Shown here one piece after another: positions 47,125 through 55,884 of a stretch of DNA of 62,248 bases. Position numbers and translations under genes: made by a program. This DNA is from Halieaceae bacterium MED-G27 (GTDB taxonomy: Bacteria; Pseudomonadota; Gammaproteobacteria; Pseudomonadales; Halieaceae). The stretch lies in the NCBI GenBank assembly GCA_002456975.1, contig NTKA01000006.1, positions 1-62,248 on the forward strand. The letters run 5' to 3'. How positions within the stretch are numbered: the first letter of the stretch is position 1; every line of letters starts with the position of its first letter. Below the pieces are notes generated by a model. That model was not told the DNA's origin. It saw only the letters and a program-made list of their open reading frames with translations, and did not search any database.

Positions 47125-48645
47125 TTAACTCGCTGAAGCAGGCACCCAGGTTGCATGAAATCCACCCGGGACACGCTGCGGGAGCTTTACTTTAGCAACG
47201 GGCCCCTGCTCGATATCGGTGGCGTCAAACACTAGAAAATACGACGACCAATCACGGGTGTCGGTCACGATGTTGACGACATAACCATCGTCCTCGGGGT
47301 CTTGCGAATTAGCGCCTACTTTAGGGGCATACACGGCTTCGCTACCCAAGACGCCATCGCCATAATCCCATTGCCAGCGCTCCCCCGTCTCGTTGTCATA
47401 TTTCACAAGCCCGGTAAATCGGAGCGTATGACCACCCTCTTCCAGCGTCGGGATACGTTGGTGATAGGCGTAGCGACCCTTGATGCCCGCGTAGAGCGGA
47501 TTGGTCTTATTGAACTCGGTGTTCAAGTCATCGATATCCTCTTCACGCACCTCGCCGGTGACTAGATTGAAGCGCCACCGATAGTTATTCGCCTCAAGGC
47601 GCATATAAGCCAGCATGTGCGACAGTTCGCCCTCGTCCCCAAGTACTGACGGCATTGGATTGACCGAGCGGCAGCCATCCATGATGAGCCAGTCACCCTC
47701 TTCCCAGCAATTGGATACGTGCAGGATGTAGCAGGGCTCGCAATCGAACCAGCGGATCGTCTTTGACTCACCAAAGCGCGGAATCACACCAAATCGAGTC
47801 GGTATATCGCGATGGAAAGTCAGTACCCGCATCTTGTGCTTTTGAAGAACGTTCAGATCGTGGAAAAACGGCAGGTCATGGAGGATTGTGTGGTTGCGGG
47901 TAAAGCCAATGTCATGAGGTAAACGCGCACCGGGCAGATCGATAGGCACTTCGTGCACCACCTCGCCTTTGGCATTGGCAACGCCATAGGTCATGTAGGG
48001 CGGCGTGTCGTTATAATCGAAATACAGCAACTCACCCGTCGCCCAATCAACTTTGGAGTGCGCGGACATCTTGGTGTCACCACGTCCATCGAGTCGAAAA
48101 CTACCTTTGGTGGCGAGTGTCTGTGGGTCGAGCGCCACTGGATTGCCCGCGTTGTACCAGAGACTAACTAGTTCGCCGTTCAGTGCAAATAAATCTGTAT
48201 TACTGGTGTCTTTGATACCAAACTCAGACACCGAATAATCAAAGGGGCCCATGACACCGGGCGAGACTGAGGCGCCGGCGGCGCGTTCATCGATGAGCGC
48301 TGGCGTTTCAACTAAACGGTTAACGTATTGCGCCCCCGACTCACCCACGTGCAAGGCATGTACCATGCCATCGCCATCAAAGGGGTGATAACGACCGTTC
48401 GGTTCAAATACAGGGTTAGTGCCATTGCGGTAGTAACTGCCACGCAGATCGGCTGGGAGCTCGCCTTCCACTACCAAACCAGCGCCCTCGATTTCTCGGG
48501 TTGTTGGCGCATAAACACCGTGCAAGTAGGGGTTATCGTGGTTATAAATCCAACTAGGTGCGTCTTCAAAGACTGTCGTGTCGCCAAGGCATTTGTCGGA
48601 TATGGGGAAGACAGACTGCCGGCCTGGCTTTACTGGAGCATTCAT
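47125..48645 (-). CDS. Carotenoid oxygenase (RPE65/lignostilbene dioxygenase family)
   Basis: 506 residues from the ATG at 48645, chosen because GGAGG lies 10 bases upstream. A seven-bladed propeller enzyme cleaving a carotenoid or stilbene double bond with non-haem iron. The four His iron ligands are placed as KMSAHSKVDW, RLPHDIGFTRNH, CYILHVSNCWEEGD and the terminal GGFHATWVP. FDGDGMVHALH is the usual N-terminal signature. No carotenoid synthesis gene is in the window, so the substrate is open. Confidence 0.92.
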   Translation of the reverse strand: MNAPVKPGRQSVFPISDKCLGDTTVFEDAPSWIYNHDNPYLHGVYAPTTREIEGAGLVVEGELPADLRGSYYRNGTNPVFEPNGRYHPFDGDGMVHALHVGESGAQYVNRLVETPALIDERAAGASVSPGVMGPFDYSVSEFGIKDTSNTDLFALNGELVSLWYNAGNPVALDPQTLATKGSFRLDGRGDTKMSAHSKVDWATGELLYFDYNDTPPYMTYGVANAKGEVVHEVPIDLPGARLPHDIGFTRNHTILHDLPFFHDLNVLQKHKMRVLTFHRDIPTRFGVIPRFGESKTIRWFDCEPCYILHVSNCWEEGDWLIMDGCRSVNPMPSVLGDEGELSHMLAYMRLEANNYRWRFNLVTGEVREEDIDDLNTEFNKTNPLYAGIKGRYAYHQRIPTLEEGGHTLRFTGLVKYDNETGERWQWDYGDGVLGSEAVYAPKVGANSQDPEDDGYVVNIVTDTRDWSSYFLVFDATDIEQGPVAKVKLPQRVPGGFHATWVPASAS

Positions 48646-49005
48646 TTCAGTGCGCCCTCCAAGAACTAAGTTCACCGCGTGCATCATACGGAACTTCCGC
48701 TATCAGGATAACTTGCCTGGAGAAAAAATCCGCACATGGCACCGCCAATGGAGCTGGTGTCATAGACTATATGAGTACTGCTTGGACAACCCGTTCTTTA
48801 CCTGTCTTGTGAATGGTTTCAAGATATGGGGCAGGTATTCTTATGGAGGGAATACCAGTGGACGATAAGTTTCGTCGTCCAAAATTCCTTGTTGCGATGT
48901 TAGCTACTCGGCGCGCGATGCGGTAACGTAACCACCTCTTGACGTTGGCTGCAATGGTCGGAGCAGATGGTTACTGCCTGAAGGCTACGGTCAAACCGCT
49001 TTCAC
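48646..49005. other. 360-base stretch without a recognised gene
   Basis: Region upstream of the carotenoid oxygenase and downstream of the QIIG-repeat gene. The only structure I notice is a 7-base inverted repeat GGTATTC/GAATACC near 48835-48857. Short open frames here lack ribosome binding sites and family resemblance. Confidence 0.4.
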
Positions 49006-49542
49006 CTAAAGTGGCGGTTCAAATTCCTCTGATTTTCCGATGATTTGGATGGTGTCCTCGTCAACCAGACTCGGAGTATCAAACTCCTCTGCCTCACCAA
49101 TTATTTGAACTCCGTACCCTCCATCGAGTGCATTTGCATCTGGATCCTCGGGTAAAGATAGGTCGCTGGGCTCGTAGGTAACGTCATTTTCATCGGCATC
49201 GAGCGGCTCCCCTATCACCTGCACCACGCCGTCGGCAGGATCGAACTCAAATCCATCAGGGTCTTCGAACTCTCCGATTATTTGATCGCCGTAGACGACC
49301 TCTTCTGCCGCCGGCTGAGGATTAGAGGCAACCGTCTCCATTGACAATCGCTGCACTAGCTCGCTGCTGGCTGATTGCCCGGGCGTCGCGTCTGTGTAGT
49401 CGGGAGACGATGACGCAAGGCTAGCGGGTTCCACAATTGGGAAGGCACTCTGCTCCAACGATGGGTCTTTGGGCTCATAATACGAAACTATGACCACCGC
49501 GATTAAGACAATCGCGGCGGCATAAGTCTGCCATTTAAACAC
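49006..49542 (-). CDS. Acidic exported protein with QIIG repeats
   Basis: 178 residues: a single N-terminal membrane segment (about 7-21, YAAAIVLIAVVIVSY) and a strongly acidic, Pro/Asp/Glu-rich exterior. A short motif recurs four times: QIIGE at 87-91, QVIGE at 108-112, QIIGE at 146-150 and QIIGK at 166-170, each followed by acidic residues. Spacings of 21, 38 and 20 suggest five roughly 20-residue units with one decayed. I know no family with this repeat. It sits 32 bases downstream of a gene start-to-stop gap on the same strand as the small secreted protein. Confidence 0.7.
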   Translation of the reverse strand: MFKWQTYAAAIVLIAVVIVSYYEPKDPSLEQSAFPIVEPASLASSSPDYTDATPGQSASSELVQRLSMETVASNPQPAAEEVVYGDQIIGEFEDPDGFEFDPADGVVQVIGEPLDADENDVTYEPSDLSLPEDPDANALDGGYGVQIIGEAEEFDTPSLVDEDTIQIIGKSEEFEPPL

Positions 49543-49574
49543 GAGTGCTAAAAACCTCGTGACGTGGCGCTACC

Positions 49575-49958
49575 TTACTGTGCAGCTCCTACTGGCGCGG
49601 CTAACTGGACCCGGTCCGCGTAGCAATAGCCGTTGATCTTCACGTTATCGAAGATTTTTACTTTGATAGGCGTGTTCGTCATCATGCCCAACAATGCTAC
49701 ATCAAACCGACGCTGACCCGCTGCTTTAGTGTTACCTTCAACAACACCAGCGCAGTCCATCGATATATACTTTTGGCTACAATTTAGACGGTTGTAGTTG
49801 GCGTCGATGTCCACAAGGCAACCACCCCACTTACTGTCCTGTGACGCCTGCACGTTTAACACATTGCCCTGCGCATTCATTGATGCAGAAAACGCCACAC
49901 TGCTCGCACACGCGGCAATACCTGCTACGAACACTGCGATTTTTTTGTTGCTTAACAT
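49575..49958 (-). CDS. Small secreted Cys-rich protein
   Basis: 127 residues with a clear signal peptide (KIAVFVAGIAACASSVAFSA, cleavage near residue 25). The mature domain of about 100 residues holds four Cys (C47, C60, C69, C112), enough for two disulfides, and ends FDNVKINGYCYADRVQL. The layout recalls small OB-fold periplasmic proteins related to toxin B subunits, but that is a faint resemblance. It is upstream of the QIIG gene by 32 bases and probably shares its transcript. The start ATG has AGGAGAAGCG upstream. Confidence 0.7.
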   Translation of the reverse strand: MLSNKKIAVFVAGIAACASSVAFSASMNAQGNVLNVQASQDSKWGGCLVDIDANYNRLNCSQKYISMDCAGVVEGNTKAAGQRRFDVALLGMMTNTPIKVKIFDNVKINGYCYADRVQLAAPVGAAQ

Positions 49959-50292
49959 AACGCTTCTCCTCAGACCGTTACCTGTAAGAATAATCGGATA
50001 TTTACAAAATTCAAGCGGGTAGCATAGCCCCCGTAGCAGTTTAACGTAACAATAGTGAGACTAGTCGTATTTGATCCTGTCGAATGCAACATTTGTCGTA
50101 ATTGGGCCAGGCAATATTCAATAGGCGAGCTATCGACGGGCATCAATTGAATGATCCCGAGCCACCTTGGTAGAGCGTGACACAGCCACCCGATCAAACG
50201 ACCGCGCTCATCAAATCTCGATTAATTTTTTCAGTCCGAGAAAGGCGTGTTATCGTCACGCCCCTTGCTAAGTAGAACGGTGGAACATCACA
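49959..50292. other. 334-base divergent intergenic region
   Basis: Lies between the secreted-protein gene (minus) and the glycan operon (plus), so it should hold both promoters. AT-rich in parts. A 6-base perfect inverted repeat GGCGTG/CACGCC (50244-50249, 50257-50262, 7-base spacer) is about 30 bases before the first glycosyltransferase start and could be an operator or leader hairpin. No other gene is seen. Confidence 0.4.
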
Positions 50293-51453
50293 TTGCGAGT
50301 CGCGATCGTGCATTACTGGCTTGTTGATATGCGAGGCGGAGAAAAGGTCCTAGAAGCGATTTGCGATCTGTTCCCTGAGGCAGACATTTATACCCACGCC
50401 TACCAACCTAGCAACGTATCCAAGGTATTTTCACATCATAAAGTTACTGAAACCTTTATCGCCAAATTGCCGGGGGGCCGAACTAATCAGAAAATGTATT
50501 TGCCCCTAATGCCCCGAGCCTTGGAGTCGCTAGATCTCACCGGCTACGACTTGGTGATCTCTAGTGAGGCTGGTCCGGCCAAAGGCGTAATAACACACCC
50601 CGATGCCTTTCACGTCTGCTATGTCCACTCTCCCATGCGGTATTTATGGGATAAATACTGGGTTTACAAAGAGCAAGCCGGTGCCCTACAGACGCTGGCG
50701 ATGAAGATTTTTGCTCCCTCTTTACGCCAGTGGGATGTATCGAGTGCGGCTCGGGTTGATTTATTCATAGCCAACTCATCCTTCGTACAACGACGAATAC
50801 AGAAAGCCTGGCGACGAGCTAGCGTTGTCGTGCACCCGCCCGTTGCTGTGGACTCCTTCCTAAATGAGACCCCGCCCGATGACAAAAATACCGCGCCTTA
50901 CCTGTTCATAGGAGAATTGGTCAGTTACAAACGACCCGAGCTCGCGTTAAGGGCCTGCCAAACCCTCGGACGTCCGCTTAAGATAATTGGAGATGGTCCG
51001 CTGGAGTCGCTACTGCGCAAGGAGGCCTCACCAAACACTCAAGTTATGGGGCGGCTAGGTTTCGACGAACTTAAAAACGAGATTGCATCTTGCCGAGCAC
51101 TCATCTATCCCGGTGAAGAAGATTTTGGCATCACACCATTAGAGGCGTCCGCGTCTGGGCGACCTGTAATTGCGCTAGCCAAGGGAGGGGCGACCGAGAC
51201 GGTCGTAGATCGATCAACAGGCATTCTCTTCAAAGACGGATCGGTGACGGGGCTACAGAATGCAATTTCATCCTTCGAATCCTGGGAGACTGACTTTTCC
51301 CCAGAAACAGCTCGCAACCAAGCCGCACAATTCTCGGTGAAACGATTCCAACTGGGCTTCTCGGACGCAGTCGTGAAACATGCACCCTTTCATCTGCGCG
51401 AGGCAATCGAAGAGCGTTTGACTGAGGTTGGAACTCAGAGACTCAGTAACTAG
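50293..51453 (+). CDS. Glycosyltransferase family 4
   Basis: 386-residue GT-B enzyme that adds a sugar in surface polysaccharide assembly. The N-terminal strand RVAIVHYWLVDMRGGEKVLEA and the nucleotide-sugar motif GEEDFGITPLEASASGRPVIA (EX7E) are typical. The start is TTG at 50293, since no ATG precedes the first beta-strand, with GGTGGAA 8 bases upstream. It opens the plus-strand glycan operon. The sugar donor cannot be predicted. Confidence 0.9.
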   Translation: MRVAIVHYWLVDMRGGEKVLEAICDLFPEADIYTHAYQPSNVSKVFSHHKVTETFIAKLPGGRTNQKMYLPLMPRALESLDLTGYDLVISSEAGPAKGVITHPDAFHVCYVHSPMRYLWDKYWVYKEQAGALQTLAMKIFAPSLRQWDVSSAARVDLFIANSSFVQRRIQKAWRRASVVVHPPVAVDSFLNETPPDDKNTAPYLFIGELVSYKRPELALRACQTLGRPLKIIGDGPLESLLRKEASPNTQVMGRLGFDELKNEIASCRALIYPGEEDFGITPLEASASGRPVIALAKGGATETVVDRSTGILFKDGSVTGLQNAISSFESWETDFSPETARNQAAQFSVKRFQLGFSDAVVKHAPFHLREAIEERLTEVGTQRLSN

Positions 51454-51476
51454 GTATAAATACCGGAAGCAATTGA

Positions 51477-52589
51477 GTGACCGACCACGTGACAAAGTTG
51501 TTGTTTATCTCTGTGCGAGCAGACCTTGGCGGTGGTCCAGAGCACCTGATGCAGTTGACCAGTGCATTAGGCTCCCGAGTAGAAGCCTATATCGCCTGCC
51601 CCGATGAGGAGCCGTACGCAACGCGATATAGCAGCCTGCCTAACGCTACCGTGTTGCCGTTGCTGCCACATCGACAGTTCACGCTAACAGCAGTGTTTAC
51701 CTTACTGGGCATCATCAAAAAGAAAGAAATTCAGATAATTCACAGCCACGGCAAAGGTGCAGGCGCCTACTCAAGAATCCTTGGCCTGTTATCCAAAACG
51801 CCTGTCATCCACACATTTCATGGTGTGCATGTTGGATCATACAACGCGCTAAAAAGAGCGGCTTATTGCCTCTATGAACAAGCACAGGGCGCACTAACCA
51901 AAAAAATTATAGCGGTATCAGCCGGCGAGCGAATGGAGCTCGTCGAGCACCTTGGCATCACGAGCTCAAAAATATGCGTAATCGAAAATGGTGTGGAAGG
52001 CTCATCTAACCCGAAGATTTCGATTGGGTCTTTTCGAAGTCCACTTCGGGTCTTAAACGCGAACCGATTTGATTTTCAAAAAAATCCAGAGGACATATTT
52101 TCGATTGCTAAGGAGGTCAAAAAACGGGCACTGCCTGTCAGGATAACTGTGATAGGAACGGGAGAGCGACTGGAGGAATTTCGACGCCTAGTTGTCGATG
52201 AAGAATTGCAACCCTACATCGATTTACATGGCGGCACCGATAAGCCCCGAGAAATCATGAGAGAGTCCGACGTCTTTCTATCGACTTCGCGATGGGAAGG
52301 CATGCCGCTAGCCCTCCTCGAAGCGATGTCTGAGGGCTTGGTCCTAGTGGCAAGTAACGTGACCGGTAACAAAGACATCCTGGAACAAGGTCCAGCGGGC
52401 CTACTGTTCGATCTTCATGACATAGATACTGCCGTTCAGCACCTGAGCTGGATAATAGACAATCCCTCAGAAGCGAGTGATCTGGGTGCGCGCGGTCCAA
52501 ACGTGATCGAGTCACACTACTCGATCGAAGCCATGGCAGAAAAAACACATGCGCTCTATCTTGAGGTCATAACAAATTCACGAAAATAG
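51477..52589 (+). CDS. Glycosyltransferase family 4
   Basis: 370 residues with a GT-B layout: N-terminal LLFISVRADLGGGPEHLMQL and HSHGKGAGAYSRIL, and a C-terminal donor domain with STSRWEGMPLALLEAMSEGLV (EX7E). The start is GTG at 51477, with GGAAG 7 bases before it; GTG four codons later is an alternative. It follows the first GT by 23 bases. It is related to but clearly different from the gene upstream. Confidence 0.9.
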   Translation: MTDHVTKLLFISVRADLGGGPEHLMQLTSALGSRVEAYIACPDEEPYATRYSSLPNATVLPLLPHRQFTLTAVFTLLGIIKKKEIQIIHSHGKGAGAYSRILGLLSKTPVIHTFHGVHVGSYNALKRAAYCLYEQAQGALTKKIIAVSAGERMELVEHLGITSSKICVIENGVEGSSNPKISIGSFRSPLRVLNANRFDFQKNPEDIFSIAKEVKKRALPVRITVIGTGERLEEFRRLVVDEELQPYIDLHGGTDKPREIMRESDVFLSTSRWEGMPLALLEAMSEGLVLVASNVTGNKDILEQGPAGLLFDLHDIDTAVQHLSWIIDNPSEASDLGARGPNVIESHYSIEAMAEKTHALYLEVITNSRK

Positions 52590-52596
52590 TCGTACC

Positions 52597-53832
52597 ATGA
52601 TGACGTCATCGCCTGCGAGTCGGTCACAGTTGTACTATCAACCCAAAAAACACCCACTGCTGTCAGTCTTACTATTCTTCGTAATGCTCGGTCTGTTCAG
52701 GTCGATTGGGCACATTCCTATCTTTATTGGCTACGTCGCAGGTGCCGCGGGCCTAGTCTGGCTGGGACTCAACAGACGTATCACAAAACAGTTCTTGCCA
52801 ACCTATTTATTGGTCATCTGGGGCGCACTATCCGCGGTCAATAGTGGCCTTGGATTTACAAACTACCTGCAGCTTTTATTAGTAGTTGGCGGGGTGGGAA
52901 TCGCAGAGATCATAGCGCGCACTGAGCCTGAGGAACTCGCGAGAGGCATATCACGCTATTGGGTTTGGCCAATCCTAATCGTCACAGGGATTGAATTCAT
53001 ATTTTTCGCACTCGATATGGGGCAGCGAACCCGGGTAATTAATGAATCCGTAACCGCTGGTTTATTAAATGAAACCACCTGGAGTCTCCCGCGGCTAATG
53101 GGGTCGATGGGGGGATCCGCCTATTCGGCCACTATGCTCGGCGCACTCGCCTGCTTTTGTTGGGTTGAACAGCGCAAGAGAACTGCCGCGATCCTCGCAA
53201 TAGTGTCGCTATTCATGGTAAGCAGAGGGCCACTAATTGCGCTCCTAGTCGCCTTGATGTTCCAAGCCTTTCGAGAACAGAAAATCTCGAGATGGGGAGC
53301 AACAGCCCTTTTGGGAGTATGCATCGGATTTCCCTTAATGATTTGGCAATTGGAGCAAAGCCTATCTTGGGAACAACAAATTTTTCTGATTCAGATCAGT
53401 TCCTCGCGCTTCTTACACTATCTTAGCTTCCTAGATTTTGGGTTGGAAAATCCAATTTTTGGAATTGGCTACTCTAACTGGCGAGGGGTGTATGAGGAGT
53501 ATTTTTGGGGAGACGGGTTCCAATACTTACTCGAATCAAACAACGTAGGACTCATCAGAGAAGCGCACAATCTAATGCTCGACGTCTTTGGCGAATTAGG
53601 CGTTGTCGGGTGGCTACTAGCAGCTTGGCAGGTCGCCACAATGGGGTTCATCGCAATTCGCGGCGATGCTCGTCATGGCGCGATGTTCGTCTATACCACT
53701 ACCTGCTTCCTATTTTTATCTGGATTTTCCAGCTGGTCTTTCTGGTTCACCAATGGTGTATTGCTGGGACACCATCAGCGTCAGAGGGCTCGCGCTCAAG
53801 AGTCAAAAAGCACTCGACAAGGAATGCGCTGA
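52597..53832 (+). CDS. O-antigen polymerase/ligase-like membrane protein (Wzy/WaaL type)
   Basis: 411 residues with about ten to eleven hydrophobic segments and the periplasmic loop signature REAHNLMLDVFGELGVVGWLL typical of Wzy_C proteins. It also has Arg-rich cytoplasmic loops. It would polymerise repeat units or ligate the glycan to lipid A core; sequence does not separate these. It is the third gene of the plus-strand operon, 8 bases after the second GT, and converges on the sulfotransferase block. Confidence 0.85.
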   Translation: MMTSSPASRSQLYYQPKKHPLLSVLLFFVMLGLFRSIGHIPIFIGYVAGAAGLVWLGLNRRITKQFLPTYLLVIWGALSAVNSGLGFTNYLQLLLVVGGVGIAEIIARTEPEELARGISRYWVWPILIVTGIEFIFFALDMGQRTRVINESVTAGLLNETTWSLPRLMGSMGGSAYSATMLGALACFCWVEQRKRTAAILAIVSLFMVSRGPLIALLVALMFQAFREQKISRWGATALLGVCIGFPLMIWQLEQSLSWEQQIFLIQISSSRFLHYLSFLDFGLENPIFGIGYSNWRGVYEEYFWGDGFQYLLESNNVGLIREAHNLMLDVFGELGVVGWLLAAWQVATMGFIAIRGDARHGAMFVYTTTCFLFLSGFSSWSFWFTNGVLLGHHQRQRARAQESKSTRQGMR

Positions 53833-53878
53833 TGTCAAGCGCGAGTGACACCCTCTTTCACAAGGCTCTTAAAGTACG

Positions 53879-54799
53879 TTAACCGGGAGCTTTCCAACTC
53901 GACAAATCACGCCGAATCAAGGCCTCGAGCTCGACAACATCGCTGTGGAAAGAAGCATATAGCTCTCGCTCAAATTCTGCCGAAATAGCACGCCGTTTAG
54001 AACTAACCCTGAGCATTGATTTAACAGCGTCTATGATCCATGGACGTCTGAGTCGTGCCCATCGTCGGAACCTGAACATGGGCTCTTCCAAAAAGCGTGG
54101 AGGTCTCAGAATAAAGTCTGCAAACCATTCGAAGCGATGCTTGTGAGAGGGATTTACGACGGGGAATACAACTCGTCCGTCATCATGAAGGTCCAGAAAT
54201 TTAAGAACCTTTCGATAGACTTCTGCTGGGTCCTCCTTGAGGTCATCCAGAAGCAAAACCAGAACCTGCTCCGTTGGCACCACAGTCTGTAGCCTTTTAA
54301 TTTGCGGAGAAAATGTCGCAAGGTCCTGATACTGCAAAAACTGCTCAGCAACGCAGCTTCGCGGGATTCTCTGACCAGATTTTCGAGCGCTCTGCAATCG
54401 CCAAGCCGTCTCGAAATTCGGTTCATCCTCATTGCGTGCCCATACTTGTTCCATATGGTAAGCGTGAACCACCTGCACTGGGTTTCGGAGCATTACGATA
54501 AATTTGGCTTTTGGGTTGAGGCCGATCGCATTACTCACTGCGTTCTTCGACGCAAGGTAATTGGTAGAGCCCTCTCCGATGGATTGATGGATACGCGGAT
54601 CGGCGTCTTGAAACAACTTCAAATAATCATCCAGTTCTCGCAACAAATGCTGCTCTTTCAATTTTGGATAGTCATCGGAAAGATAAAACGGCTCTTTAGG
54701 CTCCGAGAAAAACACAGCGGGGTGTTCGCTTAAGTAGTGCCCCAGGGCTGTGGTTCCGCACTTAGGTGCGCCGATAATGAAAAAATTTGGCCTAATCAA
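53879..54799 (-). CDS. Sulfotransferase (Sulfotransfer_1 type)
   Basis: About 306 residues from TTG at 54799, where AGGTG lies 8 bases upstream; an outer TTG at 54883 would overlap the neighbour by 80 bases. No ATG is near the N-terminus. The 5'-phosphosulfate loop is FFIIGAPKCGTTAL and the 3'-phosphate motif is VMLRNPVQVVHAYH. This resembles heparan-sulfate-type enzymes that transfer sulfate from PAPS to a sugar hydroxyl. It is last of four minus-strand sulfotransferase genes. Confidence 0.87.
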   Translation of the reverse strand: MIRPNFFIIGAPKCGTTALGHYLSEHPAVFFSEPKEPFYLSDDYPKLKEQHLLRELDDYLKLFQDADPRIHQSIGEGSTNYLASKNAVSNAIGLNPKAKFIVMLRNPVQVVHAYHMEQVWARNEDEPNFETAWRLQSARKSGQRIPRSCVAEQFLQYQDLATFSPQIKRLQTVVPTEQVLVLLLDDLKEDPAEVYRKVLKFLDLHDDGRVVFPVVNPSHKHRFEWFADFILRPPRFLEEPMFRFRRWARLRRPWIIDAVKSMLRVSSKRRAISAEFERELYASFHSDVVELEALIRRDLSSWKAPG

Positions 54800-54803
54800 T
54801 TGC

Positions 54804-55820
54804 TTAGCACCTATCGATCCTAGTTCGCCATGCTTGCCTGATACGATAGAAAACTTTGGCGGGGCGCTTGGGTAATAAGGCAAGCCAATGCATCGTCGTT
54901 TTGAAATAGTGGACCGCCCGTCTTTTACGACTCAGGAGACGTAAATTTGCGACTGCTTTTTGGATCTCCTGCTCAGTTTTGTTCACTGAAAAGTAAGGGG
55001 CGTATCCTGCAGACGTCAAACTATCGCCCAGCAACGCTTCTATTGCCATCCCAGTATGTTCCGCGAGTTCAAATTTCCAGCTATCGCTACGATTGCTGTC
55101 CGCACTCGCATTTGCTCTGGGATGAAGATTGCTCTCTAACGCCGATAAGTTAAGCCCAGCAGATTCGGATTGACGCACGCCGAAGTGACGTTCGATAAGT
55201 CCAGTCGCATAAGCGTCGTCACTTACAAGCTTTTCGAATAATACTTTGACAGCCTGGCTGCTCCTCTGATCGCGTAGGCGCAACGACGCCAATCGGTACT
55301 GCTTCCATTCGTCAAGCGCGCGCAGCGGGTCTCCGCCAGCCATGGCCCCCCCGTAGGAATACACTGTTTTAGTGGTCGACATTGAATTAACCACACCTCG
55401 AGGATCTCGCAGTACCTCTATCAAATTTGCATCGGGGAACACGTCAAGTAGCTCAGTCATTTGATAAATAAGACGCCCATTTTTTACTAAAAAGTGAGAG
55501 CCAGTGGTTCCATGAGTTCGCCGGTAAGCCTCGAGCACGCCACAGAACACAGCCCTTCGCCCGCGACCCGACAACTCTTGGGCTAGTAATTGCTGCTGCT
55601 CCAAACAGAATCCCAAATTGTCAAACTGGATGTCTTGTGAAAATAACCTCTGCAAACCATTAGGCGACAGGGCCATACACTGCGCTTCGGTCATGCCCAA
55701 AAGCATCTGCGGCAAACGAAATTCAGGAAGCACAACAACATTCTCCGCCCACTTAGCTACCTGGCTAGCAAAAAACGTGGAGCCCGAGCGAGCACAATAG
55801 AGTAAGAAGCTAATCTTCAA
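54804..55820 (-). CDS. Sulfotransferase (Sulfotransfer_3 type)
   Basis: 338 residues beginning MKISFLLYCARSGSTFFASQVA, so the PAPS loop is at the very N-terminus (ARSGST). The 3'-phosphate motif is IEVLRDPRGVVNSMS near residue 135. The C-terminal part is unlike the other three sulfotransferases. No signal peptide: it acts in the cytosol on nucleotide- or lipid-linked sugars. It lies 64 bases downstream of the next sulfotransferase gene in the block. Confidence 0.85.
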   Translation of the reverse strand: MKISFLLYCARSGSTFFASQVAKWAENVVVLPEFRLPQMLLGMTEAQCMALSPNGLQRLFSQDIQFDNLGFCLEQQQLLAQELSGRGRRAVFCGVLEAYRRTHGTTGSHFLVKNGRLIYQMTELLDVFPDANLIEVLRDPRGVVNSMSTTKTVYSYGGAMAGGDPLRALDEWKQYRLASLRLRDQRSSQAVKVLFEKLVSDDAYATGLIERHFGVRQSESAGLNLSALESNLHPRANASADSNRSDSWKFELAEHTGMAIEALLGDSLTSAGYAPYFSVNKTEQEIQKAVANLRLLSRKRRAVHYFKTTMHWLALLPKRPAKVFYRIRQAWRTRIDRC

Positions 55821-55884
55821 CGTTCTTCCAGTGAAACTTTCAATATCAAGATTTCATTCAGTTGCACCATCTAATCTAGGCGAC

